Of a DNA stretch of 64,000 bases, positions 52,801 to 61,594 are shown piece after piece. How positions within the stretch are numbered: position 1 is the first letter of the stretch; each line of letters opens with the position of its first letter. The stretch is taken from the NCBI GenBank assembly GCA_021014325.1, contig CM037462.1:10770501-10834500 (forward strand). Direction: 5' to 3'. The notes under the pieces were generated by a model, which saw only the letters and a list, made by a program, of their open reading frames with translations, made no database searches and was not told the DNA's origin. Origin of the DNA: Plazaster borealis. Lineage: Eukaryota > Echinodermata > Asteroidea > Forcipulatida > Labidiasteridae. The translations under genes were made by a program, and so were the position numbers.

Positions 52801-55800
52801 ACTTTAGTCGTCTACGCTCATACCCCCTCTTCCTTACCATAGGTGACTTTAGTCGTCTGCACTCATACCCCCTCTTCCTTACCATAGGCAGGCCTAGAAC
52901 TTTGCTCTTGAAGGGGCACAGCAATTTTCCTGTGGTAAGGGGCACTTCTGTGAGGAAAAATCTAAATTTGTATTGGAACTATGCAAATGGCACCACAGCA
53001 GAATCACAGGGCACCATGACAATTGCTGTGGGTGCCAGGGACTTTAGTGGACGAAGATACTTCACAAAAACGTACCTTATGTTATAAAGTTGTACCTTTG
53101 TCTGTGTTCTTTTTCTACATCCAAGATTACAAGTTTGTCATGTCGTAGCTAAGCTGTCAAGGGCACTTGATTGTTCGTTTTTAGTTAAATACCACTTATC
53201 ATTGGCAGATTTTGTTCTGAAATACCTTAAATGAAAGCTTACAACTTTCCTGAATCTAATCTAAATTTTTGTGTCATATCGGCCAAAAATCTGACATCTT
53301 TTAAGTTTATCATCAGGGTTTGCCCTCAACTTTTTCAGTGACTAGCCAGCAGGACCAGTTAGCTTGCCGTTTCACTGGTCCGTTAGCTTTTACACTTGTC
53401 CATAATTCATATAATAGGGATGCTTTTCAACACTGAACTAGCCAGCAGGACCACTTGGAGAGAATTCTGACTGATCCTCAGGTGTTTTAACTGGCATTTG
53501 GCCAGCGGACCACTGTTAAGGGAGAATGCCGATATATTTTGAATAAATTCTTTTTCATTAATTTTCAACACTGAACTATCCAGCCGGACCACTTGGAGAG
53601 AATTCTGACTGGTCCTCGGGTGTTTTAACTGGTATTTGGCCAGCGGACCACTATTAAGGGAGAATGCCGCTATGATGATTAAATTCTTTTTCGTTAATTT
53701 TAACAGGACACAGCGGGTCAGGAGAGATACAGAACCATCACAACAGCTTACTACAGAGGCGCAATGGGATTCATTCTAATGTACGACGTGACGAACGAGG
53801 AGTCGTTTAACAGCGTTCAAGATTGGTAAGTACAAAGATCACATTCCTGGGCCCATTGTCATAGAGCTGCTTTTAAGCAAAAAAAATATGCTAAGCACAA
53901 CAAAACTATACTTACAAGAATAAGTTTACCAGGGATGTCACATTTGTGACTGGTAACCTGCTCATTTCTGCTAAGCAGGAAATTTTTAAGTAATATTTTG
54001 TGCTTAAGCAGCTCTTTGAAATAAGGCCTTTTTTAAAAACTTTTTTTTTAAACGGTCTACTGAAAAACGTGACAAGATCCCCCCAACTTACAACATTTTT
54101 TGAGCATGTCCATACTGGTATTCTAGGTAGAAAAAAACAACCACCACCACCTATTGGCATAATCAGTGTGAATGCCAGCTATATTTTTCTATATTCCCCC
54201 CAATTGTTGTGCTTTTTCCTGTGGAAGTTGCATCATTCACTTAGCTTCTACATCTTTTCAAATCATACTTGGCCTCTGACCCTCTCCCCCATCGTACCCT
54301 TTGGAATACTATGAAAATGTTGAACAACATTCCTCCCTGACAAACATTTCCTGCCAGATTGTAACTAGAATTTATAACTTTTGTGTGGAAATTCTATAGG
54401 GGCCATTCAGACTAATCTATGTTTTAAAAATTGCGATCTTTAAAAAAAAATTGTTTTCACCTACCTGAATTTTGACTTTTAAATATTGACAGACTATACC
54501 CTATACACTGAAGAACAAAGTAATGCCTCGAATGAAGCAGGTATTTCAGATCAATGTTCTCCCAGCTCAGGAGTTTTCAAAAGCTTTTTCTAGCTTCCAG
54601 CATGCAACTTTGTAGTTGAGGAAATGTTTGCCATATTGCATCAGGCACGGAGGTCGGCTATCGAAACAAGGTTGACCAATAACAATGGACAGCACAGATA
54701 CATGTATTTCTCATATTTTAATTTTACACTGATTTTCGATTTTCAGCTGTTTCTTTGACAGAAAAAAGATATATTATTATATTTTGAATGCCCCCCCCCC
54801 CAACAACAAAATCATATTTTTTTCACATTCCAATTGTGGCAACTAAAAACGCTCTTTATGACCCATGTTGGATCCATGGTTTCTGTTGGTGTCCCATGTT
54901 CACACCTCAAGCAAAAGTTAGTCGACTTTTTTTCAGAATTTAGCAGTGTAGGACAGGGACATTTATTTGAGAAGTTTCATACAAAACCATGACTTTTGAA
55001 TATGGAAAACTAGTTGGTTTGTTTATTTTATTTCCATTCATACATTCTGCGCCTTGAACACCCAGCAGGGTGGATATGTGCGCATTACAAGTCTTATTAT
55101 TATTATTATTGTTATTATTATTATTATTGATTGGTAAATCCAAACCAATCAATACATGGTTATAAAACACAATACAAAGAAAACATGATTTAAAAAAAAT
55201 AATATTAACAGTATAAATGGGGGTGTCAAACTGGGTAGGAGCACCCAAAACTGCTGAAAACAATGTTATTTAAAAATAACATGTAGAGTTATTTTCAACA
55301 TGGAAAGAGTACATAATAGCTCAGTGGAAGTAAATTAAGAGCACAATCACATAATAGTAACATACATAGGTTTCTGCGTAAATTGAAACTAATTACTGCC
55401 TCGTTGATTGCAGACAGGAATAACAATTAAGTTTCATACACACAAAATTATCATACTTGGACAAATAGAACTCCTTGAGATGTTTCACACAAACTGTTCT
55501 GGAGGAATTAACACCATCATTTATAATATTGTAAGGAAGAGAATTCACAATTTCTGGTAAATTATATCGATGGTTAGCAGATGAAGGATTCACTCTACAA
55601 GTAGCAGCTGAATGAATAAGATGTTGTTGTCTAGTGGAGTACAAATGGATATTTTCATTTAAGGGAAAGAATGTGGTAAAACCCTACTCTGTTGCCCTTT
55701 AAATGTGTTTAGTGTTTTGAGTTAACATATGATACTCAATTGACATCAACGCATGGATGCACAGTTCCATTCAGACACGTTCCACTGGCAATTCCCCAAA

Positions 55801-58800
55801 ATGCCACAATACCAGGCCTCAAGTTATTATTACTATTATTATTATTTTCTTTGGGGGGGGGGTGGGGGCAGAATTCTACATGACCCTAGGGCTTGTAGCT
55901 CAAGATGTTTACTAGAACAGATTTGTTTTTCTTGCAAGACCAGAATCGAAGTGAGAAATCTTCCTACACAGTTTAACATGAGAGGGGCAATTCAGAATAG
56001 TCAATGTTAAAAACAAAATATAATCTATACACTGAAGAACAAAGTAATGCTTCAAATGAACCAGATTTTAAGATCAAAGGTATCCAACGTCATTAGTTTC
56101 CAATGGCTTTTCCTGGCTTAAACAAACGACTTTGTAGTTTAATCAGGAATGAAATTGACGATCTTGGTCAGCTGGGTATTTTTTCTTCTTTTTCGTTTGT
56201 TAATATGTAATTTGTTTAAACAAAAACTGAATTTTGATTGGACTATTCTGAATGGCCCCCGTAGAGAAGTTTTATGTAATTTGTCTTATTGATCGATATT
56301 GATGGATATTGATCAGACCTAATAATGTATACACATATTAACTTTTTGTATTAACATAATTTCCCCTCCCAAGATATTGAGCATTGAGGTGTTATTGATG
56401 CTAAAATCACTGGCCTTTGGCTGTGGTCCAGTGTAAATTTCAAGCACTGATAAGCAAATTTTCCGAAGGAGTGTCTCTGAATAACTTCCAATTCCTAAAA
56501 AAGTACCCGATTGAATCCAAAATCTCCTTTATAAAACTAACTGTACCCGTCTTTTGTACGCACTCAATGTAATTGTACTCTTTTTACACATTCCATGTTG
56601 ATTGATTTTCACTGCCATTTGAAAACCACTGGACCGTTTTTCCTTGTACTGTATTCTTGTGCCATTGATGCAGCTTGTGGCAGTACCCGGGTGCACTTTT
56701 TAAGGGACATGTTCTGAAAGGCGACCTTTTTCCTTTTGTTACATTACTCTCTCTCTTTTCACCTTACGTGTGCGAGGTCACCCTAACATATCTTCAACAG
56801 AAATCTCACCACGCATTATCTGTAATCAGGGCTTGAATTTTACACTGGACTGCATTTCCTGAGGCCAGTACATTTAGTGCAGGGCCAGTAAACTCTCGAC
56901 CAAAAAAAGTCCGGCAGTCTTGTGTCTTCAGATTCTGTTCAAATGTTGACTTTGAGTCTGATAAAATACCTATCAATTCTATTAAAGTAATGAAGTAAAC
57001 TTAATACCCTTACAGACAAATTAGGTGAAGCTTCTCTTAGTACTTGTTCAAGTACAAACAGTTTGAATGCATGTTAAACTGTGTCAGGAAGTATTTTTTC
57101 TTATTTTGATTCTGGTCTGGTAAAATCCATTCTGGTCCAGTAAACATTTTTTAGCTACAACACAAGCCCCGGGGTCTTTTGGATTTTCCCTCCAAATTCG
57201 AGCCCTGTTAATTATCCTCGGTCATCCTCTAATGTAGAGAGCCACCCAAACGCCCAAACCAGGAACATGTATGTACATGTACACAGAGCTGCCAACTCTC
57301 CCTCATTTTGCAGAAAGTTCCCTGAAAATAAACTGATCTTTCCATGTTCTGATGAACACATTTGGAAATCTCCCTGATTATGGAAACTTTGTCCCTATTA
57401 TATTGAATGTAATTATAAATTTCTCCCCGATTGTTGGACAAAATCTCCCTGATTGCAAGATGCAAATGTTGGCAGCTCTGATGTACATCAAGGGAATGCC
57501 AATGCAAAGTGAAGTTTGACTGAAGATAGCTCAGGGCCAGATTTCATAGAGCTGCTTAAGCAGAAAATATTGCTGAACAATTTTCTGCTCAGCAGAAATG
57601 AGCAGGATACCAGTCACAACAAATTGTACATGTGGCATGGTAGTTTGGCTGGTAACCCTTATTCTGGTAAGCATAATTTTGTTGTGCTTAGCTATTCTTG
57701 TTGTACTTAAGCAGCTCTATGAAATTGGGCCCAGGTCATAAACCACATGAGGATGATAGCTAACGAAATTGCCACATAAAAAATGAAGATTTGCAAAAGT
57801 TGAGCTCAATTTTTTAGCCCAACAACATCCTTACCCCCCCCCCCCCCCAAGAGGCTAGAGACCCTCCCATATCCTTCCAAATCCTCCACTCTAACTCAAT
57901 GCTTGAGTGTTTGGACTTTGATGAGATTGTTATGCCTGTTCAGGCCTGATATGGAGGCAATTGCCTCCTTGCCCCTGTTCATTGCCTTGGTGCCCCTTAA
58001 AATCATAATGTTCCTGTCAAAATTATGTATATTCGGTTAGCGGTAACACCATGTTGTATATCTACTTTGCTGTGTAGATTCTGTTCTCTGGGAACTTATC
58101 TTGCTATTTTGTTTACAGCCGTAGGTCACGTGTGTTGTGTAATGCACGTAAAAGAAGCCAGTGCACTTATCGTAAAGAGAAGGGGTTCGCCCCGGTGTTC
58201 CTGGTTTGATCGGCAGCATATTGCGCCACAGTACCTTGTAAACCATTACATGATGCTATGGTAAAGGAATAGGTCTCATACTTTAAAACAAAGCTCCGCT
58301 TTTTTTAAATAGATAGAGTCCTCATGAAAGTCGTTAAAACTGGTGTAAAAAGTCATTTTATGTGATACTCTTTCATTGCGGAATTTGAAACATGACATCA
58401 TTGAACATCAAATACGAATGTGTCTGTATAATACAAAATATTAATATTTTGGGTGCCAGTCAAAAGGTAAAATCCAATGCTGTTTGATTAAATGTCATCA
58501 AAATTCAGGAAAAAACTAAAGCAAATTCTGTACTAAAATGCACAAACCATATGTTTGAAATGTGACGCCATCGAATGTTTTTGGATATTGACAAATATTG
58601 CATTTGGGGGGAACAGTGACATTTTGCACCGTTTTAATGTGAGGTTAGAGACTTTTAAATTGTTACCCCATTTTCATAAGGACTCAAGCTATTGGAAAAT
58701 GCGTGAAACACAAAACTGACTTTCACCTTGGAGCCCCTCTTTAACATTCCATTTTGACTGGACGACTTTACGTGTTGGCGTGAAGTCTATAAACAGAGCT

Positions 58801-59006
58801 TTCTCATAACTGTCTCCTTGACATTATCGCCAGACACCTGTTCATCAACACGGAAGTGTGTATTTGTCTTGTTGATCGCAGGTGCACACAAATCAAGACA
58901 TATTCATGGGACAATGCGCAAGTCATCCTGGTAGGTAACAAGTGTGACATGGAAGACGAGAGGGTAATCGCTGCAGAGAAGGGCAAGACATTGGCAGATC
59001 AACTAG
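40599..59006 (+). CDS. Rab3: Rab3 small GTPase, first three coding exons (C-terminus beyond window)
   Basis: Exons 40599-40829, 53707-53825 and 58882-59006 join in frame to 158 residues plus a split glycine codon. GTPase motifs are all present: P-loop GNSSVGKTS (residues 30-38), switch I TVGIDF (55-60), DTAGQE with the catalytic-position glutamine (78-83), and NKCD (136-139). Rab3-specific features are the [20 protein letters not shown] start, [40 protein letters not shown] and [20 protein letters not shown]. Family knowledge: Rab3 cycles on secretory and synaptic vesicles, binds RIM and rabphilin when GTP-bound, and regulates exocytosis. Family members are about 220 residues, so roughly 60 are missing, including the SAK guanine-binding motif and the prenylated C-terminal cysteines. 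They must lie past position 64000. Introns are 12.9 kb, 5.1 kb and at least 5.0 kb. Confidence 0.96.
41093..41364 (+). pseudogene. 3' fragment of a non-LTR retrotransposon reverse transcriptase
   Basis: An open frame of 89 codons with [19 protein letters not shown] and [12 protein letters not shown], then stop. GDRxFxVxAxxxWNSLP followed by FKKxLKTYLF is the well-known C-terminal signature of CR1/L2/Jockey-type reverse transcriptases. The fragment is 5'-truncated. TATAAGCGCTGTGATTAAG (about 41431) downstream fits its 3'UTR. Lies in Rab3 intron 1, same strand as the gene. Confidence 0.75.
41520..42470. other. Rab3 intron 1, no recognised feature
   Basis: AT-rich. A C-run at 41865-41875 interrupts otherwise featureless sequence. 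Confidence 0.4.
42470..43006 (+). mobile_element. TTAA-type element 'C', copy 3, split by an 'S' fragment
   Basis: GCTCCAAGGTGAAATTTAGT, GACAGAGTCCTTATGAAG and ACCATTTTAATGTGAGGTTA form the left part. CATCACAAAACTGAAATTGA and CTTAAAGCCCCTCTCTAA form the right end. Between about 42868 and 42960 lies an S fragment. Confidence 0.65.
42868..42960 (-). repeat. tRNA-like element 'S', fragment inside C copy 3
   Basis: ATAAACGACAAGGGAAACTG, GGTTGAACAAAGACAAAACG and antisense B-box GAAATTTGAACCAATGACTC. Confidence 0.65.
43412..43790. repeat. 17-bp perfect inverted repeat, 340 bp apart
   Basis: CTGCAGCCAGTAGACCG (about 43413-43429) and CGGTCTACTGGCTGCAG (about 43771-43787). The sequence between is not itself paired. 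Could mark the ends of an unrecognised element. Confidence 0.6.
43843..44185 (+). mobile_element. TTAA-type element 'BB', copy 1
   Basis: TTAAAGGCAAAGTATACCTT left end; TAAATGCAGATA repeated twice (about 43898 and 43950); GAAATTTTGTTTCAAAAGGT; TGAGATATTGTCGAAAATC. Same order as 62808-63192. Right end indistinct. Confidence 0.65.
44190..44470 (+). repeat. SINE 'T', internal fragment
   Basis: CCCAGTCATGACACTTGTGT and GTTGAGCAAGATTACC, then GAATGGGTACCTG: core blocks of T without the tRNA-like head. Confidence 0.55.
44920..45440 (+). repeat. 268-bp tandem duplication
   Basis: ACAGCATTGATAACAACTCA begins at 44926 and 45194. Both units run in parallel through GGTTTTCCTGAAAGGAGAGT, AGAAGACAGTTTGACCTAAA and CTTTTGGGAACTTCCA to a T-rich tail. 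They differ by a handful of substitutions and a GAGT insertion, so the event looks recent. Confidence 0.9.
46735..47125 (+). repeat. Dispersed repeat 'H', copy 1
   Basis: GGGCCAGTAAACTCAAGACC, CTTGTGTTTTTCAATTGAAT, TGTTGACTTTGAGTCTGG, TCTGGTCCAGTAAAAGTTC and TTCAAGCCCTG. Complete copies start with CAGGGCT-TGAATTTT and end with its complement (see 56826-57208). Confidence 0.7.
47126..47810. other. Rab3 intron 1, unassigned
   Basis: A GC-richer patch at 47220-47310 stands out but no repeat or exon is recognised. Open frames on both strands at 47348-47709 are mutual shadows. Confidence 0.4.
47811..48163 (-). mobile_element. tRNA-derived SINE 'T', near full length, minus strand
   Basis: Read on the minus strand from 48163: GGTGGCATGTGTTCGAGTGG (A-box region), GTGTGGGTTTGAATCCCGG (B-box), TCTTGAGCAAGATACTTCAC, then GGGTATAAATGGGTACCTGC, CTCCCCAGGAAGCTGAG, CCAATGACCAGGGCAC and an ATT-type tail at 47811-47824. 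Layout: tRNA head, conserved core, body, simple tail. Confidence 0.8.
48376..48837 (+). other. Unrecognised 154-codon open stretch in Rab3 intron 1
   Basis: Open from stop to stop for 154 codons. From the first ATG (48484) 116 residues follow, with polar, Asn/Gln/Lys-rich composition (e.g. [20 protein letters not shown]) and no domain, signal peptide or membrane span that I recognise. In DNA this AT-rich an open run of that length is uncommon but can occur by chance once in a window this size. No convincing splice pair frames it. Confidence 0.25.
48925..49102 (+). mobile_element. tRNA-like inverted-repeat element 'S', copy 7
   Basis: ATAAACCATAACTGATACGG, AAAATAGGGAGACCGCCAAC, A-box TAGCTCAGTCGGTAGAGCG (49012-49030), B-box GGTTCAATTCC (49057-49067), CGCTCTAG, TTTCTTTGTTCAACCCAAAA. 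The best preserved A/B pair in the window. Confidence 0.75.
49347..49945. mobile_element. Inverted-repeat element 'N', copy 2
   Basis: AGACTGTGTAAGTCTCACGC on the left, GTGCGAGACTTGCACATTCT on the right, and the internal hairpin region GGGACCAAGTTGGTCCCAAC. About 600 bp, shorter than copy 1 by internal deletions. Confidence 0.75.
49946..50535. other. Rab3 intron 1, unassigned
   Basis: No exon or repeat family recognised. Confidence 0.4.
50536..50790 (+). repeat. Tandem duplication of repeat 'K' (113 bp)
   Basis: CACTTCACACCAACATGCTT recurs at 50576 and 50689 with near-identical surroundings (CTTGGACTTGGATAAGATT, ATAGCAATTGTTATT). Single diverged copies are at 21238-21360 and 57850-57950. 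Confidence 0.85.
51561..51830 (+). repeat. Dispersed repeat 'E', copy 2
   Basis: Near-identical to 22395-22660 over about 270 bp, same orientation: GGCTTGCGGTAACACCATGT, CTACCTGGGCGGAAGGTAGG and TCGAGGGGGACTTCTCGTTA. Confidence 0.75.
52561..52889 (+). repeat. 45-bp minisatellite, about 7.3 units
   Basis: Unit starts TCCTTACCATAGGTGACTTT at 52561, 52606, 52651, 52696, 52741, 52786, 52831 and, partial, 52876. Units differ at only three sites near their middle. Because 45 is a multiple of three, the array is open in frames on both strands, which makes the 204-codon plus frame (52473-53087) and the 154-codon minus frame. Neither looks like a real protein. Lies in Rab3 intron 1, about 0.8 kb before exon 2. 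Confidence 0.95.
52890..53035 (+). repeat. Repeat related to 'G' (GGGGCAC family)
   Basis: AGGCCTAGAAC, TTGAAGGGGCACAGCAATTT, AAGGGGCACTTCTGTGAGGA and GGGCACCATGACAATTGC resemble 30545-30725. Confidence 0.55.
53315..53706 (+). repeat. Repeat 'I' with a 138-bp tandem duplication up to the Rab3 exon 2 acceptor
   Basis: CTCAACTTTTTCAGTGACTA and GCCAGCAGGACCAGTTAGC begin the repeat. From 53424 and again from 53562 the same 138-bp unit appears (TTTTCAACACTGAACTA, ACCACTTGGAGAGAATTCTG, TTTGGCCAGCGGACCACT, AAGGGAGAATGCCG, AAATTCTTTTTC). The end of the second unit supplies the pyrimidine tract and ends TTTTAACAG at 53706. Other I fragments: 62740-62808 and 63268-63368. Confidence 0.85.
53707..53825 (+). 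CDS. Rab3: Rab3 coding exon 2
   Basis: Thirty-nine codons plus two bases (TG of W117), starting [10 protein letters not shown] directly after acceptor TTTTAACAG (ending 53706) and ending at donor GTAAGT (53826). Carries switch II. The pyrimidine tract of the acceptor belongs to the second unit of a 138-bp tandem duplication, described separately. Confidence 0.96.
53850..54030. repeat. Dispersed repeat 'D', copy just after Rab3 exon 2
   Basis: GGGCCCATTGTCATAGAGCT, TAAGTTTACCAGGGATGTCA and GTGCTTAAGCAGCTCTTTGA: inverted ends typical of D. Starts within 25 bp of the exon 2 donor. Confidence 0.7.
54398..54660 (+). repeat. Inverted-repeat element 'W', copy 1 (left part)
   Basis: GGGGCCATTCAGACTAATCT, then ACACTGAAGAACAAAGTAAT and ACTTTGTAGTTGAGGAA, shared with 55985-56263. 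Its right end is not found. Confidence 0.65.
54940..55690 (-). pseudogene. Possible LINE remnant and (ATT)n tract
   Basis: 55085-55130 is an (ATT)n run with one GTT. On the minus strand 55393-55644 reads [20 protein letters not shown] then [20 protein letters not shown] and [12 protein letters not shown]. The YRxPxIxNSLPxxI ... LKxxLLSKY layout is like the C-terminal region of non-LTR reverse transcriptases. By-eye call, frame intact for 83 codons. Confidence 0.4.
55985..56263. mobile_element. Inverted-repeat element 'W', complete copy 2
   Basis: Left GGGGCAATTCAGAATAGTC (about 55984-56002), right GACTATTCTGAATGGCCCC (about 56240-56258). About 280 bp, non-coding, in Rab3 intron 2. Confidence 0.8.
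56264..56825. other. Rab3 intron 2, unassigned
   Basis: No exon or repeat family recognised. Confidence 0.4.
56826..57208 (+). mobile_element. Dispersed repeat 'H', complete copy 2
   Basis: CAGGGCTTGAATTTTACACT on the left, AATTCGAGCCCTG on the right as an inverted end. Internal GGCCAGTAAACTCTCGACC, CTTGTGTCTTC and TTCTGGTCCAGTAAAC. About 380 bp. Confidence 0.75.
57284..57480 (+). mobile_element. hAT-like non-autonomous element 'P', copy 2
   Basis: CAGAGCTGCCAAC ... GTTGGCAGCTCTG with perfect inverted ends. ATGTACA flanks it on both sides (57277-57283 and 57481-57487). Internal sequence parallels 7348-7523, with one extra 'TCTCCCTGATTG' stretch. Confidence 0.8.
57537..57733. mobile_element. 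Dispersed repeat 'D', complete copy
   Basis: GATTTCATAGAGCTGCTTAA and its complement TTAAGCAGCTCTATGAAATT form the ends. Inside are AGCAGGATACCAGTCAC and GGCTGGTAACCCTTATTCTG. Best copy for defining the family. Confidence 0.8.
57850..58270 (+). repeat. Mosaic of repeats K, G-related and E
   Basis: 57850-57950 K (TCCTCCACTC, GTTTGGACTTTGATGAGATT). 57945-58020 G-related (AGGCCTGATATGGAGGCAAT). From 58026 E (CGGTAACACCATG ... GTAGATTCTGTTC). The 3' half, 58115-58264, is unlike the other E copies (AAAGAGAAGGGGTTCGCCCC, ATTGCGCCACAGTACCTTGT). Confidence 0.6.
58290..58745 (+). mobile_element. TTAA-type element 'C', copy 4
   Basis: GATAGAGTCCTCATGAAAGT near the left. GTGAGGTTAGAGACT, CATTTTCATAAGGACTC and CTTGGAGCCCCTCTTTAA on the right. 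Ends about 135 bp before Rab3 exon 3. Confidence 0.7.
58882..59006 (+). CDS. Rab3: Rab3 coding exon 3
   Basis: The first base completes W117. Forty-one codons follow ([20 protein letters not shown] onward to ADQL), then one base of a glycine codon before donor GTAAGC (59007). Contains the NKCD guanine-specificity motif. No matching fourth exon (family: FEFFE.SAKDN...) was found between here and 64000. Confidence 0.95.
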
Positions 59007-59267
59007 GTAAGCCACTCATCTCAAAACCCAGGTCAAGCTTTTACTCACTGTGTCCTAAATTCTGTATTTTCCTTCCTCATTTTGTCTTTTGATTTTAACA
59101 TATTGCGATATGATTTCAAAATGGCAAGAAATCATTCACTTTGAAGGGCGTTTTTTTCATTTGCTAGGTTTTTTCCCCATTTGTTTGCTTTCATTGTATA
59201 CATTTTTTCACATTTCTTTTTTACAAATTTATTTCATCTGACAGTGTATTTTTTTAAAGATTAAGTA

Positions 59268-59570
59268 ATAAACCACAATGTTTATGACTTGACATTTGAT
59301 ATAAGAAATTGCATCCCTTAAAGGTGACATATCCCTCTGCTGCCGTTTCCCAGGTTGTATCGTAAACCTGGGTGTGATCCCTGGCTATATAGCAGTTACA
59401 GGTTAAATGGCTTCCGACTGACACCCTGAATAAAGATATTGACAAAATAGGGAGACCGGCAACATTAGGGATAGATAGCTTAGTTGGTGGAGTGCCGGCA
59501 CATTTATCCAGAGGTCGCAGAATCGCAGGTTCAAGTTGTTTTTTCATTGTTCAACCCAAAATATATATTT
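59268..59570 (+). mobile_element. tRNA-like inverted-repeat element 'S', copy 8 (long)
   Basis: ATAAACCACAATG, CTGGGTGTGATCCCTGGCTA, AATGGCTTCCGACTGACACC, AAAATAGGGAGACCGGCAAC, A-box-like TAGCTTAGTTGGTGGAGTG (about 59476-59494), B-box GGTTCAAGTT (about 59528), TTCATTGTTCAACCCAAAA. In Rab3 intron 3. Confidence 0.7.
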
Positions 59571-61390
59571 AAACAAATAATTTGATATGGCTAGTTTTTT
59601 AAAAAAACTTCTTTTTCAATTTTATTTGTAGAACTGGAAAGGGAATTTGATTAATTCTTGTATACATTTTTGTTGTATTTAGTAATATATCTTCTTAAAA
59701 CTAGAGGTGGATGTCGTTCACGACCTTAATATTCTTGGAGAACGACCAATTGTAATATCACCATATTGCAAATTGCTACATTTAAATGTCAGCGATCATT
59801 CACGGTGCAGTGAATACGCTTCTTGTGAAACCATATATAGCGCACGCCATCCTCCCTTGCTAGACCGATGAAAATGCAGGCAAATGCCACAATCATGTCA
59901 TTAATTAACCTACTAGATCTGTTATTACTGGGCCATTGGTTGTGTGTACAGCTGAGCTGCATGTACAGGTAGTGAGCCTTGCAGTGTATAATCCCTCAGA
60001 CTGGGGCGTGGAGATGCGATCCTCGTTTCATCGCCGTGCTCCAGGCACCAGGATGTAGCCGAGCTGTGACTCAAATTAGGGATTACCACCCCCCCCCTCA
60101 AGCCCCTGCTGGTAAAATATCTTCATTATGTCATGAAGATCTGGGGGAAAAGTGCAATTTGATTCAGGATATATTTGAACGGGAAGTCTCCAGGGGAGTT
60201 GCTTAATTAAATTTCAATAGTTTTTAGTTTCAGTTAAAGATTCTTGGTCGGATTTTTGGCCGGTTTTGGCCGAAGATTTAGATTTAAATTTGAAATAGCT
60301 ATTTTTTAGGTTCCAGAAAGTTATAAGCTTTCATTTAAATGTAAGGTCATAGATTGGTTTTTGTCAATGTAAAGCTGATTTAAAGGCAACATTATGAAGA
60401 AAGATACATTAAAAGTCACATGTGAAAGTTTTAGCTAAGTACAGTGTCTACTTGCTGAGAAAACAGAAAACAAAAAATGTCAAGGTATTTTCACAAAAGC
60501 TTCTAATCCATCCACGTTTAGCGAGGTGACAGATTCAAATGTTTTGTGGGTGAAAAATTATCCAAACCGTATTTTACCTCAGAGAGAATCTTTTCTTAAA
60601 ACAGTTAATACTATCAACAGCTTGCAGTGCTTCTCACCAAGTAAATGTTTGTGGTCATTAATGTTTAGAGTGTTCACCAATCTATGATTCTACCTGTAAG
60701 GTTTTGCAGATGGAATTATGTAGTGTCTTCCCACTTCTGACTCCTTCCCCCGCCCCCTCCTCATTCATCTGCAAACTTTGATGTTTGTAGCAGTCAAGCA
60801 TTTTGTAGTTATCAAAAGATTTATTAGCTTTTACTTCGGGGAGGTTTATGCTTCTCAGCAGCCCCCCTCCCCCCCCCCCCGCCCCACCTCTTTCCAGCCA
60901 TTGCCCTTTCAATTAAATTCTGAGAGCTCTTGCGTAGTGAAATCATGGCGTATTTTAATTCCTTAAAAGGACAACACCATTTGCACGCAATCCGGATATG
61001 AACACAGGCTCTTAGTGAGTGTTTTCAGCCATTACGCTTGAAACAACTTAAGGTGTAAAATCAGTCACTGTCAAATATCCATTCCCTTGGCTGCCTATAG
61101 TGAACAAACAAAATCAATTATAAATTACAGAGTCTGGGTGTCACCCTGTTTTGAATATGGACACCATACTATTACTTTATTTTTCATTCCTACAAAAAGA
61201 GCAAAGTCAATGTGGGCGAGAAAATTTTGTGTGCCTTTTTTCCCCCCTCCAGTCCCGAGCAAATCTGGGCCAATTATTTCAGAATTCTGGCTAAAGCCCT
61301 TGAGTGTATTGAGAAGGGAAACCTGCAAGATGTGTATCAAGAATACCTGACATTCTAGGAGTTATGAAATTGCAAGATTTGTTTTATTAG
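59571..61390. other. Rab3 intron 3, unassigned
   Basis: 60380-60680 shows faint B-family blocks (ACTATCAACAGCTTGCAGTG). Two C-rich runs are at 60745-60760 and 60863-60885. No fourth Rab3 exon found. Confidence 0.4.
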
Positions 61391-61594
61391 TTTGGCATAA
61401 ATGCATCCTCATCTTAAGTTTTAATTTTTGTTGTCAGTGTTCCTTTTAACAAATTACTTGTATTATAACAAATTAAAATAAAAATTGCTGTGGGTATTTT
61501 TATTTCCAAGAATTTTGTCAGTATAATCTTTGTTAAAGTTGTTTTCTATTTTTGTTTTCAATATCGTGAGCTAGACTTGCACAATCTATGGAAG
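61390..61594. repeat. Inverted-repeat element 'N', right-half fragment
   Basis: AATTGCTGTGGGTATTTTTA and GAGCTAGACTTGCACAATCT match the right ends of the other N copies. No left end. Confidence 0.6.

Noticed and set aside
52473..53087. Longest open frame in the window (204 codons) with a 15-residue repeat, and its 154-codon antisense partner
   Set aside because: Both are produced by a 45-bp minisatellite whose period is a multiple of three. Flanking codons lie in dispersed repeats and there is no splice context.
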